Of a stretch of DNA of 64,000 bases, positions 23,646 through 35,300 are shown in pieces (position 1 is the stretch's first letter; the number at the start of each line of letters is the position of its first letter). Made by a program: the position numbers and the translations under genes. Source of the DNA: Alviniconcha marisindica (Eukaryota; Mollusca; Gastropoda; Provannidae); NCBI GenBank assembly GCA_018857735.1, contig JABMCL010000154.1, positions 732,501 through 796,500 on the forward strand. Reading direction: 5' to 3'. The notes beneath the pieces were generated by a model, which saw nothing but the letters and a program-made list of their open reading frames with translations, was not told the DNA's origin and did no database searches.

Positions 23646-25360
23646 TACACGCGTCTTTGCCAAGACCTTGCAGCAAGGGTTTCCACCCCCTCCCTTAATT
23701 TGCCTCTCATCAGAAATTTGTGGTGCGAGATAAAAACACAGCCGCACCATTTGATGCTGGTTTTGTTTACTCTGACTGTCCACCCTTTCGAGGTCTGAGG
23801 ACAGAGTAAACTTGTCACAAACTGCAGCTTGCACTTTCCAGCGCATACACCAGCACCGCTTCACTGCGCAGCAAACGCTGCATGAAGATATCTGTGTGCT
23901 GCAGCAGTGCAAACTGAGTTAAAGGTCAGCGGATGCGTTATAAAGTTTTAAAAAATGCGATCGAATTCATAAAAGAAACAAACACAACAAAGAGCAAGCA
24001 AACGAAACTGGGAGAGTCATTATTATGCTCAGCAATGCCAGTCGCTGGGGTGGGTGGGTGGGGGGGGGGGCAGACTGAGTAAATGAGACAGTTCCCAAAT
24101 TGTCAAAGTTTTTTGCAGAAGCTCTCTGATTAACCCAAAACCACCCCTGGGAGGCATTCGGCGTAGTCGCAAGAAATGGCAGCTTATGATATATGCATGT
24201 ATGTAATGTGATACTTTTGTGAAAAATAAATACATGAAGTGGACAAATGTACAAAGAACGCAAGTCATACAAAACGAAGGCTTGAACAAACACGAAAGTC
24301 CTCTGATATTCAGTAAGCTGCATGAAACACTCCATGTCACGCCTACTTCTTTTTCTAACATGCCTTCTTTACTTCCAGATATGTGAGACTGTTTCTGAAT
24401 AAACTGGACACAAGTTGAACACATCTTTTTTCTACATCTTAAAGCGACAGCACGCATGCTGGGAAGTAAGAAGTGATGCACATCAGGTTTGCTCTTTTGA
24501 TTATCACACTTCTCGTCCACCGCTTTGATCTTGATGACTAACGGTGACCGAAAGGTGCTTGTTTGCGCGCGCAGTTCACCTCAAGTGAAGTGGCATTATC
24601 ATTATGCTGTCCAATTCTACCTGTTCAGATCCAAAGACTAGCCAAGCACTGAACTCTTTGCCACCATACCCCTCCAGGCTGTTTCCACCCACCCACCCAC
24701 ATATGATGATGGAACAACACCGACAGATGCATCAATGTTGGTACTGTTGGTCTTACTGTACACTGGAAACATACTGCAGTGCGACGTTTGGCATTTGCAG
24801 TGTCCAGGGGTGAACCCATCCTATCACGCAGGTGTGTGAATTGTCTCTCAAAGATACAGTGGCTGTAACAATTGGAATGTGGGGCAAGGGGGTCCTCTCT
24901 CCCAAAACAATGACAGAAAACAGAATCTGAAAAGTGAGGACAGATGGGTGCAAATGTCCTCTCATCTCATACCGCAAGGACAGACATCCAGTTCAAGACT
25001 ACGGCATGTTTGTCTGTCTTTGAGTCCACACGCAGATGCATTTTCATCCATAAATTTGTGTGGGTTTTCTGTTGTTGTTTTGTTAGCTGATCACAAATGG
25101 CTTTCTAGCCAAATTCAGCCAATGAGCTGACAATTCCCACGCCTACATGACCTGTCTTCTGTAACAGCACTGCAGTACCTGTATAGGGGAAGTTGTTGGC
25201 AAAAAGTCAACGCTCTTGAAACTAGTCGCTTCAATCCAAACTTTCCTGAATGCTAAACTGAGTCTGTAAAAAAAAAAAAAAGGTCTGATTCCTAACAGAC
25301 TACTTTTACATTGTCATCCGTCTTCTCCGGTGGGTTTTTACAGGCAGTAGTGGCAGAAAC
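23646..25360. other. Non-coding stretch
   Basis: No supported exon on either strand. G-run at about 24058-24070. A long minus-strand frame at 24029-24520 has no recognisable content and no convincing splice sites. Confidence 0.45.
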
Positions 25361-25364
25361 GCTG

Positions 25365-25575
25365 TTTTAGCCGATTCAAAAAAGTTAGCCAAGAAGCTCT
25401 TTTAGCCAACTGGAAAAGGTTAGCCAAGAAGCTCTTTTAGCCGACTGGAAAAGGTTAGCCAAGAAGCTCTTTTAGATGACTGCAAAAGCTTAGCCAAGAA
25501 GCTTTTTTAGCCGACTGCAAAAGGTTAGCCAAGAAGCTCTTTTAGCCAACTGGAAAAGGTTAGCCAAGAAGCTGA
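25365..25575. repeat. 35-bp tandem repeat
   Basis: About six copies of TTAGCCAAGAAGCTCTTTTA followed by GCCAACTGGAAAAGG; starts at 25385 and 25420 give 35 bp. Likely in the 3' flank of the LRCH gene. Confidence 0.9.
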
Positions 25576-25809
25576 CCACAAAACACGCTATGGAAATTTA
25601 CCACTTAAACATGAACTCCAAAAGTTTCCACACGTGCCTAAAGCACACCTGGCTCTACCTACCTTTTCAAATACAGAAAAAAGGTTTTCCTGTCCTGTTT
25701 GGCTGGTTGACTTTCAGCGAAAGTACGAAAACTGAAAATCAAACAAAACGGCAGTATTTCACAAAATCACCCGCTATCCAACACACTTTCAAAACAAGCA
25801 GTTTAAAAG

Positions 25810-25815
25810 TTTATT
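25810..25815 (-). promoter_or_regulatory. Candidate poly(A) signal for the distal LRCH last exon
   Basis: AATAAA on the minus strand, about 440 nt past the TGA of the distal last exon. Position is plausible; use is unproven. Confidence 0.35.
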
Positions 25816-26152
25816 TCAGAAACAAGAGCTTACATTTCCAAGATGTTTCAGCTCAGCCTTTTATCTTTCGCTGTTAAAACTTTCCCTACAACAGTACAAA
25901 ATCGTCTCACTTAACTTTTTAAGAACAACAATAACAGTCTGTCAACTCAAATAACTGCACTAAACCTTCTGGTGTGTGTGTGTTTTTAAAATTGTTGAAT
26001 AATTACGTATTATGAACAGTCAGCTTCAAAATGTTCATTAACCTCAAGGAACCAATCGGCTTTGAGCGGTGAACCCAACCAGCGAACCAGCTGTAACAAT
26101 ACCACAAGAAAGCCTGTCAACCCTGGTGGGCGATGGTGCGCCCCCTGCCTCA

Positions 26153-26254
26153 GTCGTCAGGCAGAACGGGAAGGCCCATCTGCTGGGTGGCATCACGAAG
26201 AAGGACCAGGATGACAAGCAGGCAGGCAACGCCCCCTAGCAGCTCCCCTAGATG
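26153..26254 (-). other. In-frame extension after the LRCH stop: hydrophobic tail
   Basis: Directly after the TGA at 26255-26257 the same frame stays open for 34 codons, then TGA at 26150-26152. It encodes HLGELLGG, then VACLLVILVLL, then RDATQQ and a short Pro/Asp end. The hydrophobic core flanked by Arg/Asp resembles the C-terminal anchor of the alternative exon at 28726-28911. The stop context is TGA followed by C, the leakiest of the stop contexts in animals and yeast. Either regulated readthrough, a recent nonsense change, or coincidence. Confidence 0.5.
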
Positions 26255-26368
26255 TCATACGGCCGACTGGCGGGGGTTGGTTCCGATGGCCACCAGAGCG
26301 GCCACGGTGATGGCCACCCGCTGTGCCCCTCGTTCGTCCATGATGTCCGCCGCCACGCAGATCTGCTC
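26255..26368 (-). CDS. LRCH: LRCH distal last exon (end of CH domain, version 2)
   Basis: Acceptor cgtcaccccag, phase 0, following the exon that ends KIGVDQ. Encodes [20 protein letters not shown], then [17 protein letters not shown] and TGA at 26255-26257. It aligns without gaps over about 23 residues with the proximal exon: conserved Cys, DI, R-x-A-x-TV and Leu. The length and ending fit the last helix of a CH domain. G/C-rich against an A/T-rich background. Confidence 0.82.
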   Translation of the reverse strand, partial: EQICVAADIMDERGAQRVAITVAALVAIGTNPRQSAV

Positions 26369-29300
26369 CTGGGGTGACGCAAACAGCCATGAAAATGTGA
26401 CAATGCAAACAGAAAGATCCCGTCCCTAATAAGCCTTACGGTTTCTGTGGACGTTAAGCACCATGTTTACTTACAGAAAGCTCAAATAAAGAACTCGAAT
26501 CTGGAACAAGTCGGTGTTCCACAAGCCACAGCCAGATGCTTGCTTTTCACCAAGCGGAAAGAAAATATTGACGGAACATGTGTCATGTTGCGCTGGCTCT
26601 ATTCTTGTATTGTTCCTCAGAACTTTGACAGGCCAATTTTCTGGCCTTTCTTTAAAGGTTTATCCTATTTTTGATTTAAATTTTTTAAACTTTACTTTTA
26701 GGCCATGAAAAAGGTTTCTGTGCACAATCTGTTCACAATAGCAATGTCAAAGTCACTGGGAATAACAAAGAAAAATGGTATACCAAACATACCAGTGAGA
26801 TACACACGTCAGGCACACACGAATACACGCAGACACAGCCATTCAACATTGTATACTGTGCAATTTTTCAACGTCCAGTTTACACAAGCTTGCTGGCGGA
26901 CCTCAAAATAACCTATGGTATACCAAACATACCAGTGAGATACACACATGTCAGGCACACACGAATACAGCACAGAGCAGACACAGCCATTCAACATTGT
27001 ATAACTGTGCAATTTTTCAATGTCCACTTTACACAAGCTTGCTGGTGCGCCTCAAAATAACCTGATGGTTGCGAGACATGCACCCATCATGTACGAAGCA
27101 GCATTTGACACTTTCTAGTGCCCGAGACAGAATGCATTACACAGTAATGTCAAAGCAAACATATACAAAAACAAAAACAAAAAACCCAGCATTTATGACA
27201 AAGATATGACCAATATCCCTGCAAAAATCAACCCTCCCTTTAATGTGAAAGGCATTATTTTGAGGTCCACGAACATGTAGAACACAGCAAAACTGTACAG
27301 TTTAACAAACATGTGAAATTTATCACAACACTTTCCTCATGAATAAGCGGAAATGAAACTGATCACAATACTTTTCTCATAACAGCACTGAAACTTATCA
27401 CAACACTCTCCTCATGAATAAACAGAGGTCACGATATATCTAAATTCACAAGACACAACAAAAAGTCCAGCTTGTGCTTAACATATATATATATATATAT
27501 ATATACACTCACAAAACTGACAAAATCAAAGAAAAACAACAAGATGGCATAAAATTCCCAGATTCAGCGTATCTGTAAGGGGGAGTGCTGTCCAGCAAAA
27601 GTGTGGGAGTTTTTATAAATCTACAATGTGATTTTAAACAAAAAGTATTTATTACACACATGTTCATATATATATATATATATATATACAAAAAAAGTAG
27701 CTCAACATACAGCCATGACCCTATCCATCTATCTACCTTTACAGTCGTATCAGAAGAAGAAAAAAAACTGTCAGGCAACTCTCAGATGAAAGAGAAACAA
27801 GCACAGAAGTGCAATTACAACTTCATCAAAATATTTAGACACGCTATGGTAACACAGCCAGCAAAACTCCACAGCACACAGCAACTGCTGAAAAATGTCG
27901 GACAGTTCAGACTGCTTTGTGTGATTACTAAAACAGTGGTGGAAATGTAAGAGCAAATGCTTTTTATCAAAGTGGGGTGAAAGAAGAGGAAGAAAAAAAT
28001 CACATGTAAATCTTGGCACAATATGGAATGTAAAGTCCTGGTCCGTCCATAACTGATCACAGAATTCTTTAAGCATGTATTGCAAAAAAGGAAACTCGCA
28101 CGTCACTGAAACTGTATGTTTGCTGATATCACTGACGAGAAATGGAATTGTAGTGTGTGTAAAACCGCAAGCAGAAACTTGTTTGACTTTAACGATATTG
28201 CTCAGCACCTTAAAAGCTACAATGATAATTACAGAAGCCAGCTATACAATATCGAATAGTTCTGTCAGCCTGGATTATTTTAATTTAACAACAGTTAACT
28301 GGTAACTGGATTTCAAACAAACTCCACCTGCAAAGGGTGATCGTCATGTCAACAGCAAAGGGTCATCCCTGTACATTAACAACAGGAATTTAAAAAAAAA
28401 ACATTTACAGTGAAGATGCCAGACACAGTGAGATGGTGGCTTACAGGTGCACTCCTCTGTAAGACCACGATTAGGATTCCTCAATATAAACAAGGAACAC
28501 AATGAAACTTCTGTTAACAACATCCCTATATCCCAATCACATTCTTAACAGTTTCTGACGCTCCGTCAATGAACAAGTTTCGTTCCCGAAACCATGCACA
28601 TCTTCAAAAAAGGAAAATAGTCACTAAAACCATAAGACTGTTTCAACAGGTGGCAGCTACATCCAGGCGCAGCTTGTGTCGTTTCTCCAGTCTTCACAAA
28701 CATCAGCAGCTGGCAAGCTGGGTATCTACATCATGTACAACTTCTGTAAGATGAGCAAAGCGACAGTGGAGAGAAAAACAAAGATGCAGAAGTGAGCCGT
28801 TCTGTAGTCGGTGGGGGTTATGCGTCGGAATGTCCCAAGCCGCACAACTGTAGCAGCTATGCGAGATAGCCGCAGACTTTCCACAATGTCGTCCACAGTG
28901 CAAAGGTCGGTCTGGAAAAACAAAACATGGTGCATACCATGCCCACACAAAGCAAACCTGGTCATCCGCTCATCAACCTGGTGCATACCATGCCCACACA
29001 AAGCAAACCTGGTTATCAGATCTATAGTATTAAACAGGCAGAGGGAGCAGCCAAACGGTTTAGGCACTGGGCTTAAGACTGTTGTTGCTGGTTCAAATCC
29101 CACTTCAGATCTGTAGTATTAAATTAAACAGGCTGAGGGAGCAAGCCGCCAAACAGTTTAGGCACTGGACTTACGACTGTTGTTGCTGGTTCGAATCCAA
29201 GTCCAGATCTTTAGTATTCAGGGCATGGATGTTCAGCCGCTAAGGCACCAGACTTGTAAGTGAGGCTGCAGGTCTACAACCCAATTCACCCCCCCCCCCC

Positions 29301-32300
29301 ACACCACTCCTACCATCCTCCCCACAGGTGGCAGGCGTAACATCTTAGTCCCTCAAGAGATCAGATGAAAAACCAAGGTCCTGTGGGCCACAGGCATGAA
29401 AGCACTGTCCTGGCAAAATTCTTAAGTGATGCCAACAATGCTATATGATTTGCAAGGGTCAGTAATGTAATTCTGCCACTGCTCCCCCACCCCACCCCCA
29501 TTAAGGCAATCTAAAAAAAAAAAAAAAAAAAAGGGGGGGGGGGGGGGGGGTAAATAAAAAGGGGAGTATAAATAATTATATCACTACAGTCTGTTGTTTT
29601 TCCAAATAATCTCAACCTAAGTTTTCACACTTCTTCCATGGAAATGGAAGGTGGCTTTTTTTCATTAAATACAAACAATACTAAACCAGCTCTATGCACA
29701 CATTAACTATAAAAAAAAATATATATAAAAACTAAGGGGGGAAAACAATGTAATCAAACTGATCATACAAAACCAGAATCAGTTCAAATGTAAACTGAAG
29801 ACAGAAAAAATGCAACACAAATGTTTGTGTTTGTATTTATTGTACGGTTTGTACCTATATACCTTTACGGAGTGTGTCACACAACTCAGTGATTATGAGT
29901 GATTATGAGTCCTTCTTTTCAACCTGATGCCAGTCTGATTGACATGTCTGTACCAGTGTATTTCACTCCTTTTACCAATGCATGTAACCACTTCTGCTCC
30001 GAGTAAGTCTGCCAACATCATCTCACCATTCCAACAGACCTAACCAATTATGGGCCTTCCTGTTCACCAAGAATAAGTCTGTCACTTGACTATGCACAGT
30101 TGTTCATTACACATCACTAGGCCAAGCGTGTCAATTAATTACAACGTTTGCCTGTTCTACTCATACCCACCTGACCTGGATCCAGCAAGCAGGGCAGAGC
30201 ACCTATGGGCCTTCCTGTTCTTTACATCATCCTGACTTGCTGTATGTGCAGTGTTGTGCCATGTATAACTATTATGCGCAATTCACTTCCTACAAATTCT
30301 GCCCCCTTGGTCACGAGAGAGTAGGGTTTGTGTTTACTAGCCACCTTCTGCTGGGTACAAATTCTGCTAACCTGACCTGAAGAGAATAGGGCAGAAGGGC
30401 TCAACACCTATGGGCCTTCCAGTTCACTGACATGTCAACGTCACTTGGTATGTCTGCGCTGGCGTATCACACAACACATCACATATCTATCTATAACCAT
30501 GTGTCTGTGTCACCTTCTGTTGGGTACAAATTCTGCTAACCTGACAGCAAGAGAACAAGGCAGAAGGGCTCAACACCTATGGGCCTTCCTGTTCACTGAC
30601 ACGTCAACATCACTTGATATGTCTGCATCAGCACATCACACAACACAGCACCTACAGCTATCACTAAGTGTCTGTGTTACTTTCTGCTTGGTACAAGTTC
30701 TGCCAACTTGACATCAAGAGAACAAGGCAGAAGGGCTCAACACCTATGGGCCTTCCTGTTCACTGACACGTCAACATCACTTGATATGTCTGCATCAGCA
30801 CATCACACAACACAGCACCTACAGCTATCACTAAGTGTCTGTGTTACTTTCTGCTTGGTACAAATTCTGCCAACTTGACATCAAGAGAACAAGGCAGAAG
30901 GGCTCAACACCTATGGGCCTTCCTGTTCACTGACACGTCAACATCACTTGATATGTCTGCATCAGCACATCACACAACACAGCACCTACAGCTATCACTA
31001 AGTGTCTGTGTTACTTTCTGCTTGGTACAAATTCTGCCAACTTGACATCAAGAGAACAAGGCAGAAGGGCTCAACACCTATGGGCCTTCCTGTTCACTGA
31101 CACGTCAACATCACTTGATATGTCTGCATCAGCACATCACACAACACAGCACCTACAGCTATCACTAAGTGTCTGTGTTACTTTCTGCTTGGTACAAATT
31201 CTGCCAACCTGACATCAAGAGAACAAGGCAGAAGGGCTCAACACCTATGGGCCTTCCTGTTCACTGACACGTCAACATCACTTGATATGTCTGCATCAGC
31301 ACATCACACAACACAGCACCTACAGCTATCACTAAGTGTCTGTGTTACTTTCTGCTTGGTACAAATTCTGCCAACTTGAAATCAAGAGAACAAGGCAGAA
31401 GGGCTCAACACCTATGGGCCTTCCTGTTCACTGACACGTCAACCTCACTTGATATGTCTGCATCAGCACATCACACAACACAGCACCTACAGCTATCACT
31501 AAGTGTCTGTGTTACTTTCTGCTTGGTACAAATTCTGCCAACTTGACATCAAGCATTAGCAATCTGCAGAGGTTTCCTACGGTTGTCGCTGTTTACCCTA
31601 CAATTTTTTTCGAGGAAAAATTCTGAAATAACTGTGCAAATAATAAAATTAGCACTAAGGTTTATTTGCCAATAATCAAATTAGTAAAAAGGTTTACTTG
31701 AAAAAAAGAAAGAAAGAAAAAAATCAATTAGTAGCAACATTACCTTGGTGCTGTCATCCAGTCTAAATAAACCACCCAATCATTCAACAGCACCACAGAA
31801 ACAGTTAGAACTGGTGACAAGCGTTTTCAAGCCAAAAATCCAAAAAGAAATCATTGCTTCAAGTGCTTCTCATGCAACCACTAAAAAAAAAAAATTTAAA
31901 CCATTTTGAATTGTATTGTAGCATTCAATCCATGCCCTAAGACTGACAGGCCATTATTATTGTTAGTGAAAATATGAAAAGAAAAGAAAAAGAAAAAACT
32001 AGGACACCAAGGTGGCAGAAACTGAACCAGTCTGTTGGGAAACTGAGCACGGTGAATGATGATGCACACACTAGCGTAACTGTCATGCACTACAGCAGTT
32101 CCTGTACAATCAAACTGGATATGCTTTAATTAAAGCGATACAAATTGCCAAAATAAAGGTGAGAAAATAAAACTGTGCAAAACCAAACCAAAACCATCGA
32201 TTTCTAAAACAAAACATCAAAAACTACCCTATCACCTGTTTTTGCCTGGCCCTGACCAGAGGCTACTGATACTGACCAGAGGCTACTGATACTGACCAGA

Positions 32301-35300
32301 GGCTACTGACCCTGACCAGAGGCTACTGATACTGACCAGAGGCTACTGACCCTGACCAGAGGCTACTGATACTGACCAGAGGCTACTGACCCTGACCAGA
32401 GGCTACTGATACTGACCAGATGCTACTGATACTACTGATACTGATCAGAGGCTACTGACCCTGACCAGAGGCTACTGACCCTGACCAGAGGTTACTGATA
32501 CTGACCAGAGGCTACTGACACTACTGATACTGACCAGAGGCTACTGATACTGACCAGAGGCTACTGACCCTGACCAGAGGCTACTGATACTGACCAGAGG
32601 CTACTGACACTGTCAAGAGGCTATTGACCCTAATCAGAGGCTATTGACACTGTCAAGAGGCTACTGACCCTGACCAGAGGCTACTGACCCTGACCAGAGG
32701 CTACTGACCCTGACCAGAGGCTACTGATACTGACCAGAAGCTACTGACCCTGACCAGAGGCTACTGACCCTGACCAGAGGCTAGTGATACTGACCAGGGG
32801 CTACTGACCCTGACCAGAGGCTATTGGCACTGACCAGAGGCTATTGACACTATCAACTATGACACTATCAAGACTACTGACACTAACAAGAGGCTTTTGG
32901 CCCTAAACAGAGGCTACTGGCCCTGACCAGAGGCTATTGACCCTGATCAAAGGCTACTAACACTATCAAGAGGCTACTGACCCTGACCAGAGACTACTGA
33001 CCCTGACTAGAAGCTACTGACCCTGACCAGAGACTACTGACCCTGACTAGAGGTTACTGACACTGAGGCTATTAACACTGACCATAGGCTATTGATCGTG
33101 ACCAGAGGCTATTGATCGTGACCAGAGGCTACTGACCACCCTCCCGATACCCCCCCCCCCAGGCCTACGTCAAAAGCCCGTACTACCACCCAGTCCATTC
33201 ACCTCAAGTTAGATCGCAGATGAAGAACAGAAAAAGAAAGAAGAAAAAAAAAATGGCAAAGGCATCACATATTTATCACAACAGGAGGCGAGTTGACAAT
33301 CAATACACAAACAAGGTATGGCAAAGAGTCTCTAGATTTTTTAATTTATTTTTTAATGACAACATCAAACCAGTTTCAAGAATGAAGGGCAGACGGACAG
33401 CGGTTGGGTCAAGCCAGTTCACAAGCAACTTGCTGCTGTCAGATCAGCATGGATCAAAGCTCATGAGCATCAGACGCGCAAGTCTCGCTGCTGGGCGACC
33501 AACCTCTAGGCATGACCCTCTCAACACAAAATGGTTCCTGGATTTCAACCCCCCTCGTCACAAGTCCCCCACTGCCTTTCACTAAATGCCGGGTGAATTT
33601 TCTTCAAGGTGTCACAAACCCAAATTACAGTCTGCTTCCTGCTGTGAGTAATGACTGTCAAAGATCTTCACACTACCTGGTTCATTAAGAAACCGCTCAA
33701 CTCCAATATCCTTAATGTCCGTTCCACCAAAATCACAGCTTGTCATGCCACATCCTCCCAAATCATGACCAATTTGGGGTTCATCAGAATCACTAGTATT
33801 CTCTCACATTACTGAACTTGTGGCTTTTTATGGTATTCTCTCACATCACTGATTTCATGACTTTTTAAGGTATTCTCTCACATCTCTGATTTCATGACTT
33901 TTTAAGGTATTCTCTCACATCACTGATTTCATGACTTTTTAAGGTATTCTCTCACATCTCTGATTTCAGGACTTTTTATGGTATTCTCTCACATCACTGA
34001 TTTCATGACTTTTTATGGTATCCTCTCACATCACTGATTTCATGACTTTTTATGGTATCCTCTCACATCACTGAGCTCAACTGTTTATGGTATTCCCTCA
34101 AATCACTGAACTCGTGACTTTTTGTCCAACAAAACTTTTCCTCCACAAAACACCTCAACCTCACCTCCACTAAGACCACAAGTACCTGTTTCCTTTGTGG
34201 CCAACAGCTTTCCCACTGACATGTATAGCTACACACTTGACTGCTGCTGGCTGGTTCAGCAGTTCACTGCGGAAGACTTCACTACATTCTGGCGCCAAAC
34301 ATAACACTAGAAAAAGCAACTCAAGTATTCTTCAAGAACTTTCTAACTTGCCACACCTTGCACTTCTTGTATGCCAGGTGAAACTTAATGTCCCAATTGG
34401 AATAAACATATATGTGCCATAACTGTATGGAAAATCTGTTACTAGGCACTTAAGCTCTTTGCTGTTGTATCATTTATCTTGACTGTGTGACGCCAGCTGA
34501 GCACCACTCATTCCCTTTCTGTGTGAATGTTTACTCTTAGCTCCTGGGGAAAGAAGTTTGACAAGTCAACAGCCGAGTCAGTCCAGAGGGTGGCCACCCA
34601 TACCAGTCTAAGACTGCAGCATCCACAGGCAAAACCAGAGAACCTCGTTTCAAATCGCTTCATTCCTCATTTGCACAGACATCACTCTACATTTTAGGGC
34701 ACATCAACACGCTCATATCACTTTCACTTACAGCGTACAAGACATCCATACATGATCAAAAACACACAAGCTGCATGAGACTCTTAGAGTTACTTTTTAT
34801 ATCAAAGGTGTGCAACAAAAAAAGCCAAAAACAATCAGCTCACTGCAAGTCTAGTTCCAATAAAAAGCAATCGGGACTCAACTTGTGTGTCTTTGATCTT
34901 TCTTTCGTTTTACAACAACTGCTGGCAGTCTCTTTTACATCACATTGTATTCTTTCACATCAATGTAAGCCTTTTCTAAACATACACAAGTTATACAGGA
35001 ATAGTTAATAACCATGAATAGTTACTATAACCATTATCTGTCCATGGCACAGCAATGTTTACACAATACAGTTACATGTCTTTGCATCTAACTCGAACTT
35101 ACAGTTACACGCACAATAAATACTAACACACAGTACATGTTTGAATTATACCAATCACAATTCTAGTTTGGTGTAACATATATTATCATCAACTAAAACT
35201 ATGAATACTCAGTCAATGAATGAACATGATGGAGGTAGGAAAAAAGCGCAAGACAAAAATGAGGGGAAAAAATCACTGAGAAATGAAAAGCACAAGGATT

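Noticed and set aside
24029..24520. 163-codon minus-strand ORF with several Cys
   Set aside because: No family motif or splice signals; composition is that of the surrounding non-coding DNA.
26255..26257. TGA as a selenocysteine codon
   Set aside because: No LRCH selenoprotein is known and no SECIS element was identified; readthrough or nonsense change is simpler.
26133..26429. Plus-strand ORF over the LRCH distal last exon
   Set aside because: Antisense shadow of a G/C-rich coding exon; no splice or domain support.
29188..29198. tRNA gene suggested by a perfect B box
   Set aside because: No acceptor or anticodon stem with adequate pairing; a SINE fits better.
33220..33585. 121-codon plus-strand ORF with a Lys-rich start
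   Set aside because: No recognisable motif, no splice sites, and it lies in an LRCH intron.
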